DNA of 64,000 nucleotides, taken from the NCBI RefSeq assembly GCF_902167145.1, contig NC_050097.1, forward strand, positions 113,741,982-113,805,981, given 5' to 3'. This document shows positions 45,971 through 57,790 of this stretch, piece by piece. Below the pieces are notes generated by a model that worked only from the letters and a program-made list of their open reading frames with translations, was not told where the DNA came from and made no database searches. The stretch is from Zea mays (lineage: Eukaryota; Streptophyta; Magnoliopsida; Poales; Poaceae). Numbering within the stretch: position 1 is the stretch's first letter; every line of letters starts with the position of its first letter. Both the position numbers and the translations under genes were made by a program.

Positions 45971-47554
45971 CTGGAAAGCTCACACGAGAGGTGACGATCC
46001 AGGCAGGACGGGAGACAGCACACGGTCAATCAAGGTCACTGAAAATGACAGAAGAGGTGAGGACGTATTAGTCACATAGTCATAAGCATATGAAATGTGA
46101 ATAAATACATACACAGAGAGATATGTCACGAGACGAGACGATCAAGAAGTCAAATGACGTGAAAACGACGTTTGACGGACAAATAGTGTCATAGGATGTT
46201 TGGAATTCGAAATGAGGCACGAGACGATATGGAATTGAGCCGATACTTCTCGAATAGGTTTATATAGGTGAATATGAGTGAAGTGTGTGCTTGGTTTGAA
46301 TTTAGGCGAAGAAAAAGGAATTAGGGCACTCGGCTCGGAAACGATCGCTCAAAACGGGAAATTTGGTGAAATTTAAGCCTGGAATCTCGGATTGGCGTGA
46401 AATTTGGCAAGTGGGTTACTGGAAGTGTTGTGAAGGTGCCTGAAAAATTTGGGTTCAATTGGAGCATTTTTGGCTGGTTTGGGCATTTCACCGAGCATGT
46501 GGCGTGCGGGGAATTAGGGTTTCGGTGAAATGGCTATTTGAGGTGGAAAAAACCCTCCCGAAGGAGCCAAGAACCTGCAGGGATACTCAATACACACAGA
46601 GATTCACAAACCACAACAGGGATTCACCAGATTTCAAGAGATTTGAAGTGTTGCACAAAAGGGAGAGGTGAGGGACCACTGCTCACCAGAAAGAGAGGGA
46701 GAGGAGAACAGAGGGGGAGGTCTGCTCACCGAGGGAGGGAAGGAGAGGGACCCAAAGTCGCCGGAGCACCGTCGGAGATGGTGACCGCCGGTGGCTGGAG
46801 ATCGCCGGCGGGGGGGGGGGGGGAGAGGGAATCGCCAGGAAACAGAGAGCAGAGAGAGCTGGCAGAGAAGATGAGCCTCTGGCTCGGCTGCGGGCTGGAG
46901 GCCTTTTTTTAAAACGCGATATGGGCGCACCGGACAGTCTATAGTGCCTGTCCGGTGCACACCGGACAGCGCACAGTAGCTATCCGGTGAACCACCGGAC
47001 AGCGCACAGGAAAATTGAATTGTAGCGCGCGGCTGCCGGTGCACCGGACATTGCACAGTGCAGTGTCCGGTGCACACCGGACTGTCCGGTGAGCCCAGAC
47101 AGAGGAGAGTTTGAAAAAATTTGAATTTTTCTATCTAACTCCCAACCAAACCAAATCCCAACTTATAATCACTCAAAATAACACTTGTTGGGACAGGTAT
47201 TGGCACCCTCATATACTTTTCAGAATATTTCGCCATAGGCTAGATAATTTTTAGAGAAAGTAGGCAAATGGTGAAATTTGCATTTTGGTTTGCACTAGGG
47301 GTTTTCATGAATGATTTGAGTTTTGAATACTCCCCCTAAGTGCAGTACCTCATGCATATTTCAAGAACCAATAATTGCATAAAAAGTAAGAATTTAAGTG
47401 CTAAAAGCTTAAAACTAAGACTTGTCAAGTTTGACCCGAGTTAAGCTTTTTCACTCGCTTTGTTGGCGGTTATCTCAACTAGGTTAGACAAGTCCTAGAT
47501 GCAATACAAGGAATTTAAACATGCAATGCAAGCTTGACAACACCATTTGACATT
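45971..47554 (-). other. Spacer between pol and the env-like gene of element C
   Basis: No coding potential is seen. In the direction of the element it has a cluster of CACCGGACTGTCCGGTG-type palindromes (47095-46920), a TTTTAAAAAAA run at about 46912, a CT-rich leader-like block (46900-46660) with a 14-base C run, then AT-richer sequence with a TATA-like box at 46267-46259. The palindromes are otherwise confined to LTRs in this window. Confidence 0.6.
46259..46267 (-). promoter_or_regulatory. Putative internal TATA box upstream of the env-like gene
   Basis: CTATATAAA on the minus strand lies about 375 bases upstream of the env-like ATG. It matches the plant TATA consensus well, but no transcript evidence is available. 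Confidence 0.4.
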
Positions 47555-50500
47555 TTACATAAAATTTCTGAGATCAAGAATATTTAGTTCATTTCTCAAC
47601 AAGCAAAAGTGGGTCTTATCAAGAGGCTTAGTGAAGATATCCGCTAATTGATCTTCCGACCTCACTCCTTCTAAAATGATATCTGCTTTAGCAACATGAT
47701 CTCTAAGGAAGTGATGACGGATATCAATGTGCTTGGTGCGTGAGTGTTGTACAGGATTATTAGCAATTTTAACAGCACTCTCATTGTCACACAACAAAGG
47801 AACCTTTTCCAGAACTACGCCATAGTCTAGAAGGGTTTGTTTCATATATAAAATCTGTGTGCAACAAGCACCCGCGGCAATGTATTCCGCTTCGGCAGTT
47901 GACAAGGCAACACTGTTTTGCTTTTTGGATGACCATGAAACTAGTGATCTACCAAGCAGGTGGCATCCCCCAGAAGTACTTTTCCTATCAATTTTGCAAC
48001 CGGCATAATCCGAATCGGAATAGCCAATTAAATCAAAAGTAGCTCCTTTGGGATACCACAGACCAACGCTTGTGGTGTGCCTGAGATACCTAAGAATTCT
48101 CTTAACAGCACGAAGATGAGCTTTCTTAGGATTAGATTGAAATCTAGCACACATGCAGACACTAAACATGATATCGGGCCTAGATGCGGTAAGGTACAAT
48201 AAACTACCAATCATAGAACGGTAGAGAGTTTGATTAACCGGGTTACCTCCCTCATCTAAGTCGAGATGTCCATTTGTAGGCATGGGGGTCTTGATTGGTT
48301 TGCACTTCTCCATGTTGAACCTTTTCAACAAGTCTTTGGTATACTTTTCTTGTGAGAGAAAGTTACCATCTTTCATTTGCTTGACTTGAAAGCCGAGGAA
48401 GTATGTTAGCTCACCAATCATTGACATCTCGAACTCCTTTGACATCAACTCACCAAATTCCTTGCAATGATAGTCATTTGTCGAGCCAAAGATTATATCA
48501 TCAACATATACTTGACAAATGAAAATATCACCGTTATGTTTCTTTGTGAAGAGAGTTGTGTCGACGGTCCCGATCTTGAAGGCCTTTTTGATGAGGAAAT
48601 CGCGAAGACGCTCATACCAAGCCCTTGGAGCTTGCTTTAGCCCATAAAGCGCCTTGGACAACCTGTAAGCATGGTTAGGATATCTAGGGTCTTCAAATCC
48701 AGGCGGTTGCTCAACATATACAAGTTCATTTATGAAGCCATTTAAAAATGCACTTTTTACATCCATTTGATAAAGTTTTATATCATAGCATGATGCATAT
48801 GCAAGTAGGATACGGATGGCTTCCAGTCGAGCAACCGGTGCAAAAGTCTCTCCAAAATCTAAGCCTTCAACTTGAGAGAATCCCTTTGCGACAAGTCTTG
48901 CCTTGTTTCTTACAATCACACCTTGATCATCTTGTTTGTTTCTGAACACCCACTTTGTTCCAATGATTCTTGCATCTTGTGGAGGCTTCTCCAGGGTCCA
49001 AACTTCGTTACGAGTGAAGTTGTTAAGTTCTTCATGCATGGCATTCACCCAGTCCGGATCCTGTAGCGCCTCATCTATACAAGTAGGCTCAACACAAGAA
49101 ACAAAAGAGTGATGTTCAACAAAAGTAGAATGTCTATGTGATCGAGTAATAACCCCTTGTGAAGGACTCCCGATGATTTGGTTTTGAGGATGAGCTTGAA
49201 GTAGTGATGAGTTTCTCCTGTCAACCACTTGGGAAGAAGATCCTGGAGCATCAACATCTTCGGCTTGTACCCTTGCTTGTTCATGAGAGACAAATGTATC
49301 TTCATTTGCATGCCTCTCATCTTTTTCATCATCTTGTGGTACATTTGATGAAGAAGGCCTGTCAATGATTTGCACCTCTTCTTCATCTTCTTTTGGTTTG
49401 ATAGCTCCAATAGGCATGTTCTTCATTGCTTCCCTAAGTGGCTCATCACCTACATCATCAAGATTTTCAAGTGCTCCTTGGGAGCCATTAGTCTCATCAA
49501 ATTCCACATCATATGTTTCTTCTACCACGCCAGTGGCATGGTTGAATACTCGATATGCTTTGGACTTTAATGAATAACCCAAAAGAAAACCAAGATCACA
49601 ACGTCTTTGAAACTTCCCTAGGTGGTGGCGTTTCTTGTAGATGTAGCATTTGCACCCAAATACCCGGAAGAAAGAGACGTCTGGCTTTTTCCCATTTAGC
49701 AGTTCATAAGGAGTCTTCGCAAGTAGCCGGTGAGGAAATAGCCTATTTGTTGCATAACAAGCAGTGTTGACAGCTTCGGCCCAAAACCTCTCCGGTGTGT
49801 TATACTCATCAATCATTGTTCTTGCAAGGGTGATCAAGGTCCTATTTTTCCTTTCAACAACTCCATTTTGTTGAGGTGTATATGTGGCAGATACTTCATG
49901 CTTGATCCCAATTTCATCACAGTACTCATGAATGTTGGCGTTGTCAAATTCTTTGCCATTGTCACTTCTAATCTTCTTAATCTTGCAATCAAATTATTTT
50001 GTGCTTTCTTGGCAAATTTCTTGAATATAGATGCAACTTCAGATTTGTCATGGAGAAAGAACACCCAAGTGTATCTTGAGAAGTCATCAACAATCACTAG
50101 ACAGTAGAGGTTGCCACCGGCACTGACATAATTTGTAGGTCCAAATAAATCCATATGAAGTAGTTCCAGTGGCCTTGATGTTGACATGAAAGCTTTAGTA
50201 GGATGTGTATTAGCAACTTGCTTTCCAGCTTGACATGCACCGCATGGCTTGTCTTTTTCAAACACCACATCCTTTAATCCTCTAACCATATCTTTCTTTA
50301 ATACCTTCTTGAGTGTGCTCATCCCAACATGTGCAAGCCTCCTATGCCAAAGCCATCCAAGAGAAGCTTTGGTGAAGAGGCAAGTTCTTAAGTCTGCATC
50401 TTCTGAAGTGAAATCCACTAAGTAGAGGTTGTTGTATCTAAATCCCTTGAATACCATTGATTCATCATCCATTTTTGTTACAATAACCTCTGATGGAGTG

Positions 50501-50775
50501 AATAAGCATTGAAGTCCAAGATCACAGAGTTGTCCCACTGATAATAAATTGAAGCTCAAGGGTGCAACTAAGAGAACATTTGATATTGATAAGTCATTTG
50601 AGATTGCCACCTTGCCAAGTCCTTGCACTTTTCCTTTTGAGTTGTCTCCAAATGTGATTTTATCTTGACCATCAATATTCTCATCTAGTGAGGTGAACAT
50701 CCGTGGGTTGCCTGTCATATGTTGTGTGCATCCACTGTCAATAACCCAATGGCTCCCACCGGTCTTGTAGTTCAC
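47555..50775 (-). pseudogene. Pol of element C, frameshifted
   Basis: Protease (WVIDSGCTQHMTG) comes first, near 50750. Integrase follows: GWLWHRRLAHVGM, CGACQAGK, LLHMDLFGP, FSRYTWVFF. The frame is lost near 49990, just before the SDNG integrase motif, and resumes in another frame at 49837. The rest is clean to 47555: integrase C-terminus, RT ([29 protein letters not shown]) and RNase H ([31 protein letters not shown]), ending LDLRNFM. One frameshift therefore separates it from function. Confidence 0.88.
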
Positions 50776-50792
50776 CTACATTCACAGACACT

Positions 50793-53077
50793 TCAAGCTT
50801 GAGTTTTGAGGGCCCTATATTGCATAGGACCAGTGACTCTCTCAATTAAGGACTTTGCCACCCAGATTTGTCTAGGTCTACTCTTATTTGGTGGACCTAG
50901 GAATGTAACCTTAATCTTTCCATTTGCAACCTTTCTTAGAACATAGTGAGCATTGAAAGCAAATGGTCTTGAGTGCTTAGGCAAGGGAGTTGGTGGTTTA
51001 GCTTTGCAGTTGTGGGCAAAATGACCTTCATTTCCACACTCAAAGCATTTGATAGGCTTGTGAGTCTGCTTTGGCTTGTATTGAGTGATAGCTTTCTTTT
51101 GCACAAAAGCATTGTATCCAATACCACTCTTGTTATTTTTCATAACAGTGTTCATAAGCAGCTCATTTTGGAGGTATTGACCCTTGTTGAACTTTTGCAC
51201 ACTTGTTGCAAGATGTTCATTTTCACTTTTTAGTTTCTTGACCTCATTCTTAAGCCTTTGATTATCCACTGCCAACTCATTGTTGAAATCATTGTTCTCA
51301 ATAGCAACTTTTCTCTAGTAGTTGCATCAGTCAAGTAATTCTTCAATTTTTGGTTGTCTAAAGTCAGGACTTCAACTTTTTTAGTCAATTCAGCATGTAG
51401 ACTAGTTTGCTCTTCTTGAACCAAATCATCACATGAGGTTGCTACATCAAGCTTAACAACAGGGTTAATAGCCTCATGTGTTTTGCAAGATAAAAGTTCA
51501 TTTTCAACAAGAAGGTTGTCATGATCAAATTTAATTTGAGTATAGTCTTCCTTGATCTTTACTAGTCTATTTTGCAACTCCCTATTAGCTTCATTTAATT
51601 TGTCATATTTTTCCTTAGCATCTTTTAGGGAGTTTGTGAGCTCATTTACAGTTGATGACATAGTTTTATTTTCTTCTTTTATTTCATCACTAGCCTTTAT
51701 AACTATGTCATACTTGGCATTTAAAGATTCATTTTCATTTTTCAACCTATCACATTTAGCTTTTGACTTTCTAATGATTTGAGTATATTCTTTAAGTAAG
51801 TCAGCTAACTCATCATATGAAGGTGAAGCAAATTCTTCATCACTATCACTATCACTATCATCAGCAATATTAATATCATTTTGTACCTTTCGTTCACCCC
51901 TAGCCATGAGGCATAGGTGAGAAGTGGATGATGGCGATGGTGGTGGTGAAGAGAAGTCCCCGGCGATGGCCGCAACTTTTTCATCATTCTCTTCTTCACT
52001 TGAAGAAGACCCACTTGATGATTCGATGTCGGTGAGCCAGTCGCCAACAATATATGCCTTTCCATTCTTCTTCTTGTGAAACCTCTTTTGCTTCCCGTCC
52101 TTTCTCTTGAAAAATTTCTTTTCCTTCTTTTCATCATCGCTGTCATCTTCTTTCTTGCCCTTGAACTTGTTCTTCTTGGGCTTGTTGCATTGATGAGCAA
52201 GATGACCAAGCTCACCACAGTTGTAGCAGTCCATCTCAGAAATGGGCTTTCTTTTGTTGGAAAAGAACTTCTTCTTCCTTGAATCAAATTTGATGCCTTC
52301 TATATTTAGCTTCTTCAACATCTTGGTGGTCTTCCTTACCATCAAGGCAATGTTTGCATCAAGGTCGTCATCACTTGAGGATTCTTCCTCAACTTGTATT
52401 TTTGCTTTTCCTTTTCTTTCATGATTTGCTTTAAGAGCCAAATCCTTTCTTTTGGAAGATGATTCTTCTTTGTCGTTGATGTGCATGTACATTTCATGGG
52501 CATTGATCTTTCCCAAAATTTGTGTAGGTGTGGTAACTGAAAGATCCATTTGATGTAGCACGGTGACAATGTGTCCATATTTGTCTATTGGGAGGACACT
52601 GAGAATCTTCCTCACAACATCCGGTTGTGAGATTTGAGTAAGCCCCAATCCATTAACTTCCTCTACAAGAATATTAAGTCGTGAGTACATAGCATTTGCA
52701 TTTTCATTAGTAAGCATTTCAAAAGAATTTAACTTTCGCATGGCTATGTGATATCTTTCCTCACGTTCACTTCTAGTTCCTTCGTGTAGAGCACAGATGT
52801 CCATTCACAAATCATGAGCATTTTTATGATTTCTTACTCTATTGAACACATCTTTGCAAAGGCCTCTAAAAAGGGTGTTTTTGGCCTTAGCATTCCATTT
52901 CTCATAATTGAACTCATCACCAACAAGATTTGTGGGATCTCTAGGTTCGGGGAACCCTTGAGTAGCGGCTTTATAGACACCAATGTCTATGGCCTCTAAG
53001 TATGCTTCCATACGAATTTTCCAATAAGGAAAATCGTCACCATCAAAAACGGGAGGAGGTCCATCCCCACCGGACAT
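50793..53077 (-). pseudogene. Gag of element C with two zinc knuckles, broken
   Basis: It starts MSGGDGPPPVFDGDDF. The gag core follows, with TGA in place of Trp near 52805 and then ERYHIAMRKLNSFEMLTNENANAMY. A first CCHC knuckle (CYNCGELGHLAHQC) at about 52230 leads into a lysine/aspartate-rich region and a long coiled coil. A frameshift lies between 51320 and 51230. Beyond it a second CCHC knuckle (CFECGNEGHFAHNC) at about 51030 precedes the end, ALKTQA. Elements A and B show only one knuckle in gag. It is a structural protein of the particle and inactive as it stands. Confidence 0.85.
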
Positions 53078-53113
53078 CGTAACTCTAGCGGTTAAGCTAA
53101 TCTATGAGCAACA

Positions 53114-53129
53114 AGGCTCTGATACCATT
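53114..53129 (-). other. Primer-binding site of element C
   Basis: Minus strand AATGGTATCAGAGC immediately follows the 5' LTR and is complementary to initiator methionine tRNA. Confidence 0.85.
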
Positions 53130-54568
53130 TGAAAGGATCACGATGCCCAAGAGGGGGGGTGAATTGGGCTTTTCTAAAAATTAACACTAATTAAAACCTA
53201 AGCAAGAGCTAAACAAGAGCCCAACTTCACCCCAACAACTAGCACTAAGAATATAATACTAGAAATGTAATAAAGCTAAAATAATACTTCAAATACTTGC
53301 TAAACAAATACACAATGTAAAGTGCTTGAATTAAGTGCGGAATGTAAAGCAAAGTTTAGAAGACTCCTCCAATTTTTCCCGAGGTATCGAAGAGTCGGCA
53401 CTCTCCACTAGTCCTCGTTGGAGCACCCGCGCAAGGGTATCGCTCCCCCTTGGTCCTCGCAAGAACCAAGTGCTCACTACGAGATGATCCTTTGCCACTC
53501 CGGCGCGGTGGATCCCTCGAGACCGCTTACAAACTCGAGTCGGGTCACCAACAAGATCTTCACGGTGATCACCGAGCTCCCAACGCCACCAAGCCGTCTA
53601 GGTGATGCCGATCACCAAGAGTAACAAGCCGTAGACTTTCGCTTGACCAAGAGAAGCCTAATGCAAGTGATGTGTGCTCTAGGTGGCTCTCACTAGCGCT
53701 AATGAGGAACAAGCGCGGATTATGATTCTCTAATCTCCTCACTAGGCTTTTGATGCTTGCAATGCTCTAGCAATGTGCTGGAATAAATGTGGAGTGCAAG
53801 ACATTGAATATGGTGGGTGGAGGGGGTATAAATAGCCCTCACCCACCAACTAGCCGTTACAGGCAATTCACTGCGCGATGGCGCACCGGACAGTCCGGTG
53901 CGCCACCGGTGCGCCAACGGTCGTTTCCAACGGCTAGTTCTCACAGAGAGCCGTTGGACTCATGGCGCACCGGACAGTCCGGTGCGGTGTCCGGTGTGCC
54001 ACTAAAATTCAACTCTGAACGCTGCGCTCTCAGGTTTCTGCGAAGGGGAAAGACTCTGCCGTGGACCAGCCTGGCCCCATCTGGCAGAGGGTGCACCGGA
54101 CAGTCCGGTGCACACCGGACAGTCCGGTGCCCCAAAGCCAGAAACACTAAGTCTTGTTTTTCAGCTGATTTTCAAATCGGTTTTCGCTCTAACTTGTGTG
54201 TGAGTTCTAGAGTGACACCTAGCACTGTATATGAGTGTGATTGTGCATCAACACTACACTAGAACTCTCTTGGTCAAACTACTCATCGACAACCCCTCTT
54301 TATAGTACGGCTAAAAGAGAATAAAAGACCTAACTAAATCGCGAGTGTCCACATCTCCTTGACACTCGGACTCCATAGACCTTCACCTTTTGTTCCGTCG
54401 TTTTAGCCGTCGCTTCGAGTTCTTATCTCCGGGATTATTTTCACCGTTGTAGTACTACTACCTGTCATGCGACCTAACTTACCATTTGTCTCTGCAAAAC
54501 ACACGTTAGTCACATAATATTACGTTGTCATTAATCATTAAAACCAACCAGGGGCCTAGATGCTTTCA
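53130..54568 (-). repeat. 5' LTR of element C
   Basis: 1439 bp, with palindromes at 53880-54130 and the TATA box (TATTTATA, minus strand) at 53827-53834. It matches the 3' LTR base for base over long stretches. Confidence 0.9.
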
Positions 54569-56463
54569 AAGTTGATCTTGATGATATAGATGAAGATGAA
54601 GTTCCAACAGCCGCAATGCGCACGATGGTGATAGGTGATGTGCGACCACAGGAACTACAGGAACAAGATCAGCCTTCTTCCTCGACGCTGGTGCATCCCC
54701 CAACTCAAGATGATGGACAGGTACCTCAAGAAGAGGGGCGTGATCAAGGGGGAGCACAAGAAGAACATGTTATGGAGGAAGAAGCACCATGGGTCCCTCC
54801 AACTCAAGTTCGAGCAACGATCCAAAGAAACCACCCCGTTGATCAAATATTGGGTGATATCAGCAAGGGAGTAACGACTCGCTCATGTTTAGCTAATTTT
54901 TGTGAGCATTACTCATTTGTCTCTTCTATTAAGCCTTTCAGGGTAGAAGATACCCTGCAGGATCCGGACTGGGTGTTGGCCATGCAGGAAGAGCTCAACA
55001 ACTTCAAAAGAAATGAAGTCTAGAGCCTGGTGCCACGTCCAAAGCAAAACGTTGTGGGAACCAAGTGGGTGTTTCACAACAAGCAAGACGAGCACGGGGT
55101 GGTGACGAGAAACAAGGCTCGGCTTGTGGCAAAAGGTTATGCCCAAGTCACAGGTTTGGATTTCGAGGAGACCTTTGCTCCTGTGGCAAGGTTAGAGTCA
55201 ATTCGAATATTGTTAGCCTATGCTGCTCACCACTCTTTTAGGCTGTTTCAAATGGACGTGAAGAGCGCTTTCCTCAATGGACCAATCAAGGAGGAGGTAT
55301 ATGTGGAACAACCCCCTAGCTTTGAGGATGACAGGTATCCCGACCACGTGTATAAGCTCTCTAAGGCGCTCTATGGACTTAAGCAAGCCCCAAGAGCATG
55401 GTATGAATGCCTTAGAGATTTCCTAATTGCTAATGCTTTCAAGGTTGGGAAAGCCGATCCCACTCTTTTTACCAAGACTTGTGATGGTGATCTCTTTGTG
55501 TACCAAATTTATGTCGATGACATAATATTTGGTTCTACTAACCAAAAGTCTTGTGAGGAGTTTAGCAGGGTGATGATGCAGAAATTCGAAATGTCGATGA
55601 TGGGCGAGTTGACATACTTCCTTGGGTTCCAAGTAAAGCAACTCAAGGACGGCACCTTCATCTCCCAAACGAAGTACACTCAAGATCTTCTCAAGAGGTT
55701 TGGGATGAAGGACGCCAAGCCCGCGAAGACGCCGATGGGAACCGACGGGCATGTCGACCTCCACAAAGGAGGTAAGTCCGTTGATCAAAAGGCATACCGG
55801 TCCATGATAGGTTCATTACTTTATTTATGTGCTAGTAGACCGGACATTATGCTTAGTGTATGAATGTGTGCTAGATATCAATCCGATCCCAGGGAATGTC
55901 ACCTTATGGCCGTTAAGTGAATTCTTCGATATTTAGTTGCTACGCCGTGCTTCGGAATCTAGTATCCAAAGGGGTCTACCTTTGACTTAATTGGATACGC
56001 AGACTCCGATTATGCCGGGTGCAAGGTAGATAGGAAGAGTACATCAGGGATGTGCCAATTTCTAGGAAGGTCCCTAATGTCTTGGAGTTCCAAGAAACAG
56101 ACATTGGTTGCCCTATCCACCGCTGAGGCCGAGTATGTTGCCGCAGGACAGTGTTGCGCACAACTACTTTGGATGAGGCAAACCCTCCAGGACTTTGGCT
56201 ACAATCTGAGCAAAGTCCCACTCCTATGTGACAATGAGAGTGCAATCCGCTTGGCGGATAATCCTGTTGAACACAGCCGCACTAAGCACATAGACATCCG
56301 GCATCACTTCCTGAGGGATTACCAGCAAAAGGGAGATATTGATATTTATCACATTAGCACCGAGAACCAGCTAGCCGATATCTTCACCAAGCCGTTAGAT
56401 GAGAAAACTTTTTGCAAGTTGCGAAGTGAGCTAAATGTCTTAGATTCGCGTAACTTGGATTGA
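54569..56463 (+). pseudogene. Pol of element A, reverse transcriptase and RNase H part
   Basis: After an acidic linker (to about 54840) the RT domain runs from [11 protein letters not shown] through [20 protein letters not shown] and the catalytic YVDDIIFGS near 55510. It is followed by the connection region and RNase H ([29 protein letters not shown]), ending [10 protein letters not shown] ... LDSRNLD. Nonsense codons occur at 55021 (TAG for Trp), 55861, 55918 and 55962, so it is inactive. Confidence 0.85.
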
Positions 56464-56800
56464 TCTATAGCATACATGTGTTCTATGCCTTTGATCATGT
56501 TATTTTAAGCATTTACATTATTCGTTGTATACTTGTGATGGTCAAGTTGTACAAGACCTCCCCGGACCTCACAAGTCCATATGCAAATGGTGCACATATT
56601 TAGGGGGAGATGTGCTACAACTTGACCCTTTGAGACTAACATGTTTGTTTGAGTACACTTGATATAGTCTCAAAGGTGCATTGAAAGGGAAAGGTGAACT
56701 TGGACGATGAAAAGACTTCCACTGCACTCCGGTATTAGTGTATTAAATTCCAAGTTCATACTTATGCTCTCATACTTATGCTCTTATGGGGGAGAATTAG
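56464..56800 (+). other. 3' non-coding tail of element A
   Basis: This is internal sequence between pol and the LTR, homologous in layout to 38265-39085 of element B (note TTGAAAGGGAA followed by an AAAGACTTCCACT-type phrase). A TGAAAGGGAA at 56682 is not the LTR start. The polypurine tract is missing because a deletion joins this tail to the middle of the LTR at about 56800. Confidence 0.6.
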
Positions 56801-57785
56801 TGTGCCAGGCTGGTCGGCGATGAATTGGCCGCTTTCGGGAAAACGCAGAGGCGTACAACTATAATTCACCGGACTGTTCGGTGGTGCACCGGACTGTCCG
56901 GTGAGCCAAAAGTCGCCAGCGCCAACGGTCGGCTGCACAATCTGCGGGCGACGCGTGGCCCGCAGCAACAGTCGATTGGGCACATCAGACTATCCAGTGT
57001 GCACCGGACAGTGTCCGGTGTGCCAATCGACCCTGAGGACCAACGGTCAGATGCACCAGAAAAGGAAGGAGATCGTGCACCGGACAGCTACAGTGACTGT
57101 CCGGTGGTGCACCGGACTGTCCGGTGCACCACCCGACAGAAGGCAAGTTTGGCCTTCCAAGTTGGCCTCCAATGGCTGCTAGCTGCCTTGGGGATATAAA
57201 AGGGACCCCTAGGCGTATGGAGGAGGACACCAAGCTTTCACAAAACATTCTAAGACTCCCAGACTTCGACTCCACGCTTTTGATTCTCAGTGTTAGCAAT
57301 TTGAGCTCTATTTGAGTTATGAACTCCGTGTGTTGTGTTTCGAGCTCAAGTTGTGACTTGTGTGCGTGGTTGTGCTGCAGATTTGAGTCTTGTGTGTGTT
57401 GCTCTCCCCAACCTTACTCTGTGCTTTCTTTGTGATATCAATTGTAAGGGCGAGAGACTCCAAATTGTGGAGATTCCTCGCAAATGGGAAACATACTCTA
57501 AAGGAAAAGACCGTGGTATTCAAGTTGATCATTGGATCACTTGAAAGGGGTTGAGTGCAACCCTCGTCCATTGGGACGCCACAACGTGGAAGTAGGCAAG
57601 TGTTACTTGGCCGAACCACGGGATAAAAACCGCGTGTCCCTTGTGTTGCCTTCTTTGTGATTGTTGTGTTCACAAGAACTCGCTTCAAAGGTACTTAGCC
57701 GTACTAACACTTTGACAATCAAGTTTTGTGGCTATTAGTTTTTGATTTTACAGGATCACCTATTCACCCCCTCTAGGTGCTCTCA
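56801..57785 (+). repeat. 3' LTR of element A, 5'-truncated
   Basis: It aligns with the 5' LTR from about 27752 onward (GTGCCAGGCTGG ...) and ends TAGGTGCTCTCA before the CTCAC duplication. About 254 bp at its start are missing. It retains the palindromes and the TATA box. Confidence 0.85.
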
Positions 57786-57790
57786 CTCAC

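Larger units (their letters stand above)
41833..54568 (-). mobile_element. Copia retrotransposon C with an env-like gene
   Basis: A 12736-bp Sirevirus-type element lies in reverse orientation in the pol of element A, with a perfect AAGTT target duplication (41828-41832 and 54569-54573). Minus-strand order: 5' LTR, primer-binding site, gag, pol, a 1.67-kb spacer, an env-like gene, polypurine tract and 3' LTR. Gag, pol and env-like frames each carry one or two breaks. The LTRs are highly similar outside the palindromes, so it is a young insertion. Confidence 0.92.
27498..57785 (+). mobile_element. Copia retrotransposon A (Sirevirus-type), split by B and C
   Basis: This is a full-span copia element with matching 5-bp target duplications CTCAC at 27493-27497 and 57786-57790. 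Its own sequence is 27498-31012, 40397-41832 and 54569-57785. The order is 5' LTR, primer-binding site, gag, protease, integrase, RT, RNase H and a truncated 3' LTR. Its genes carry many stops and frameshifts, so it is dead and older than B and C. Confidence 0.9.

Noticed and set aside
56682..56691. TGAAAGGGAA as the start of the element A 3' LTR
   Set aside because: The sequence after it does not match the 5' LTR but matches the internal tail of element B. True LTR similarity begins at about 56801.
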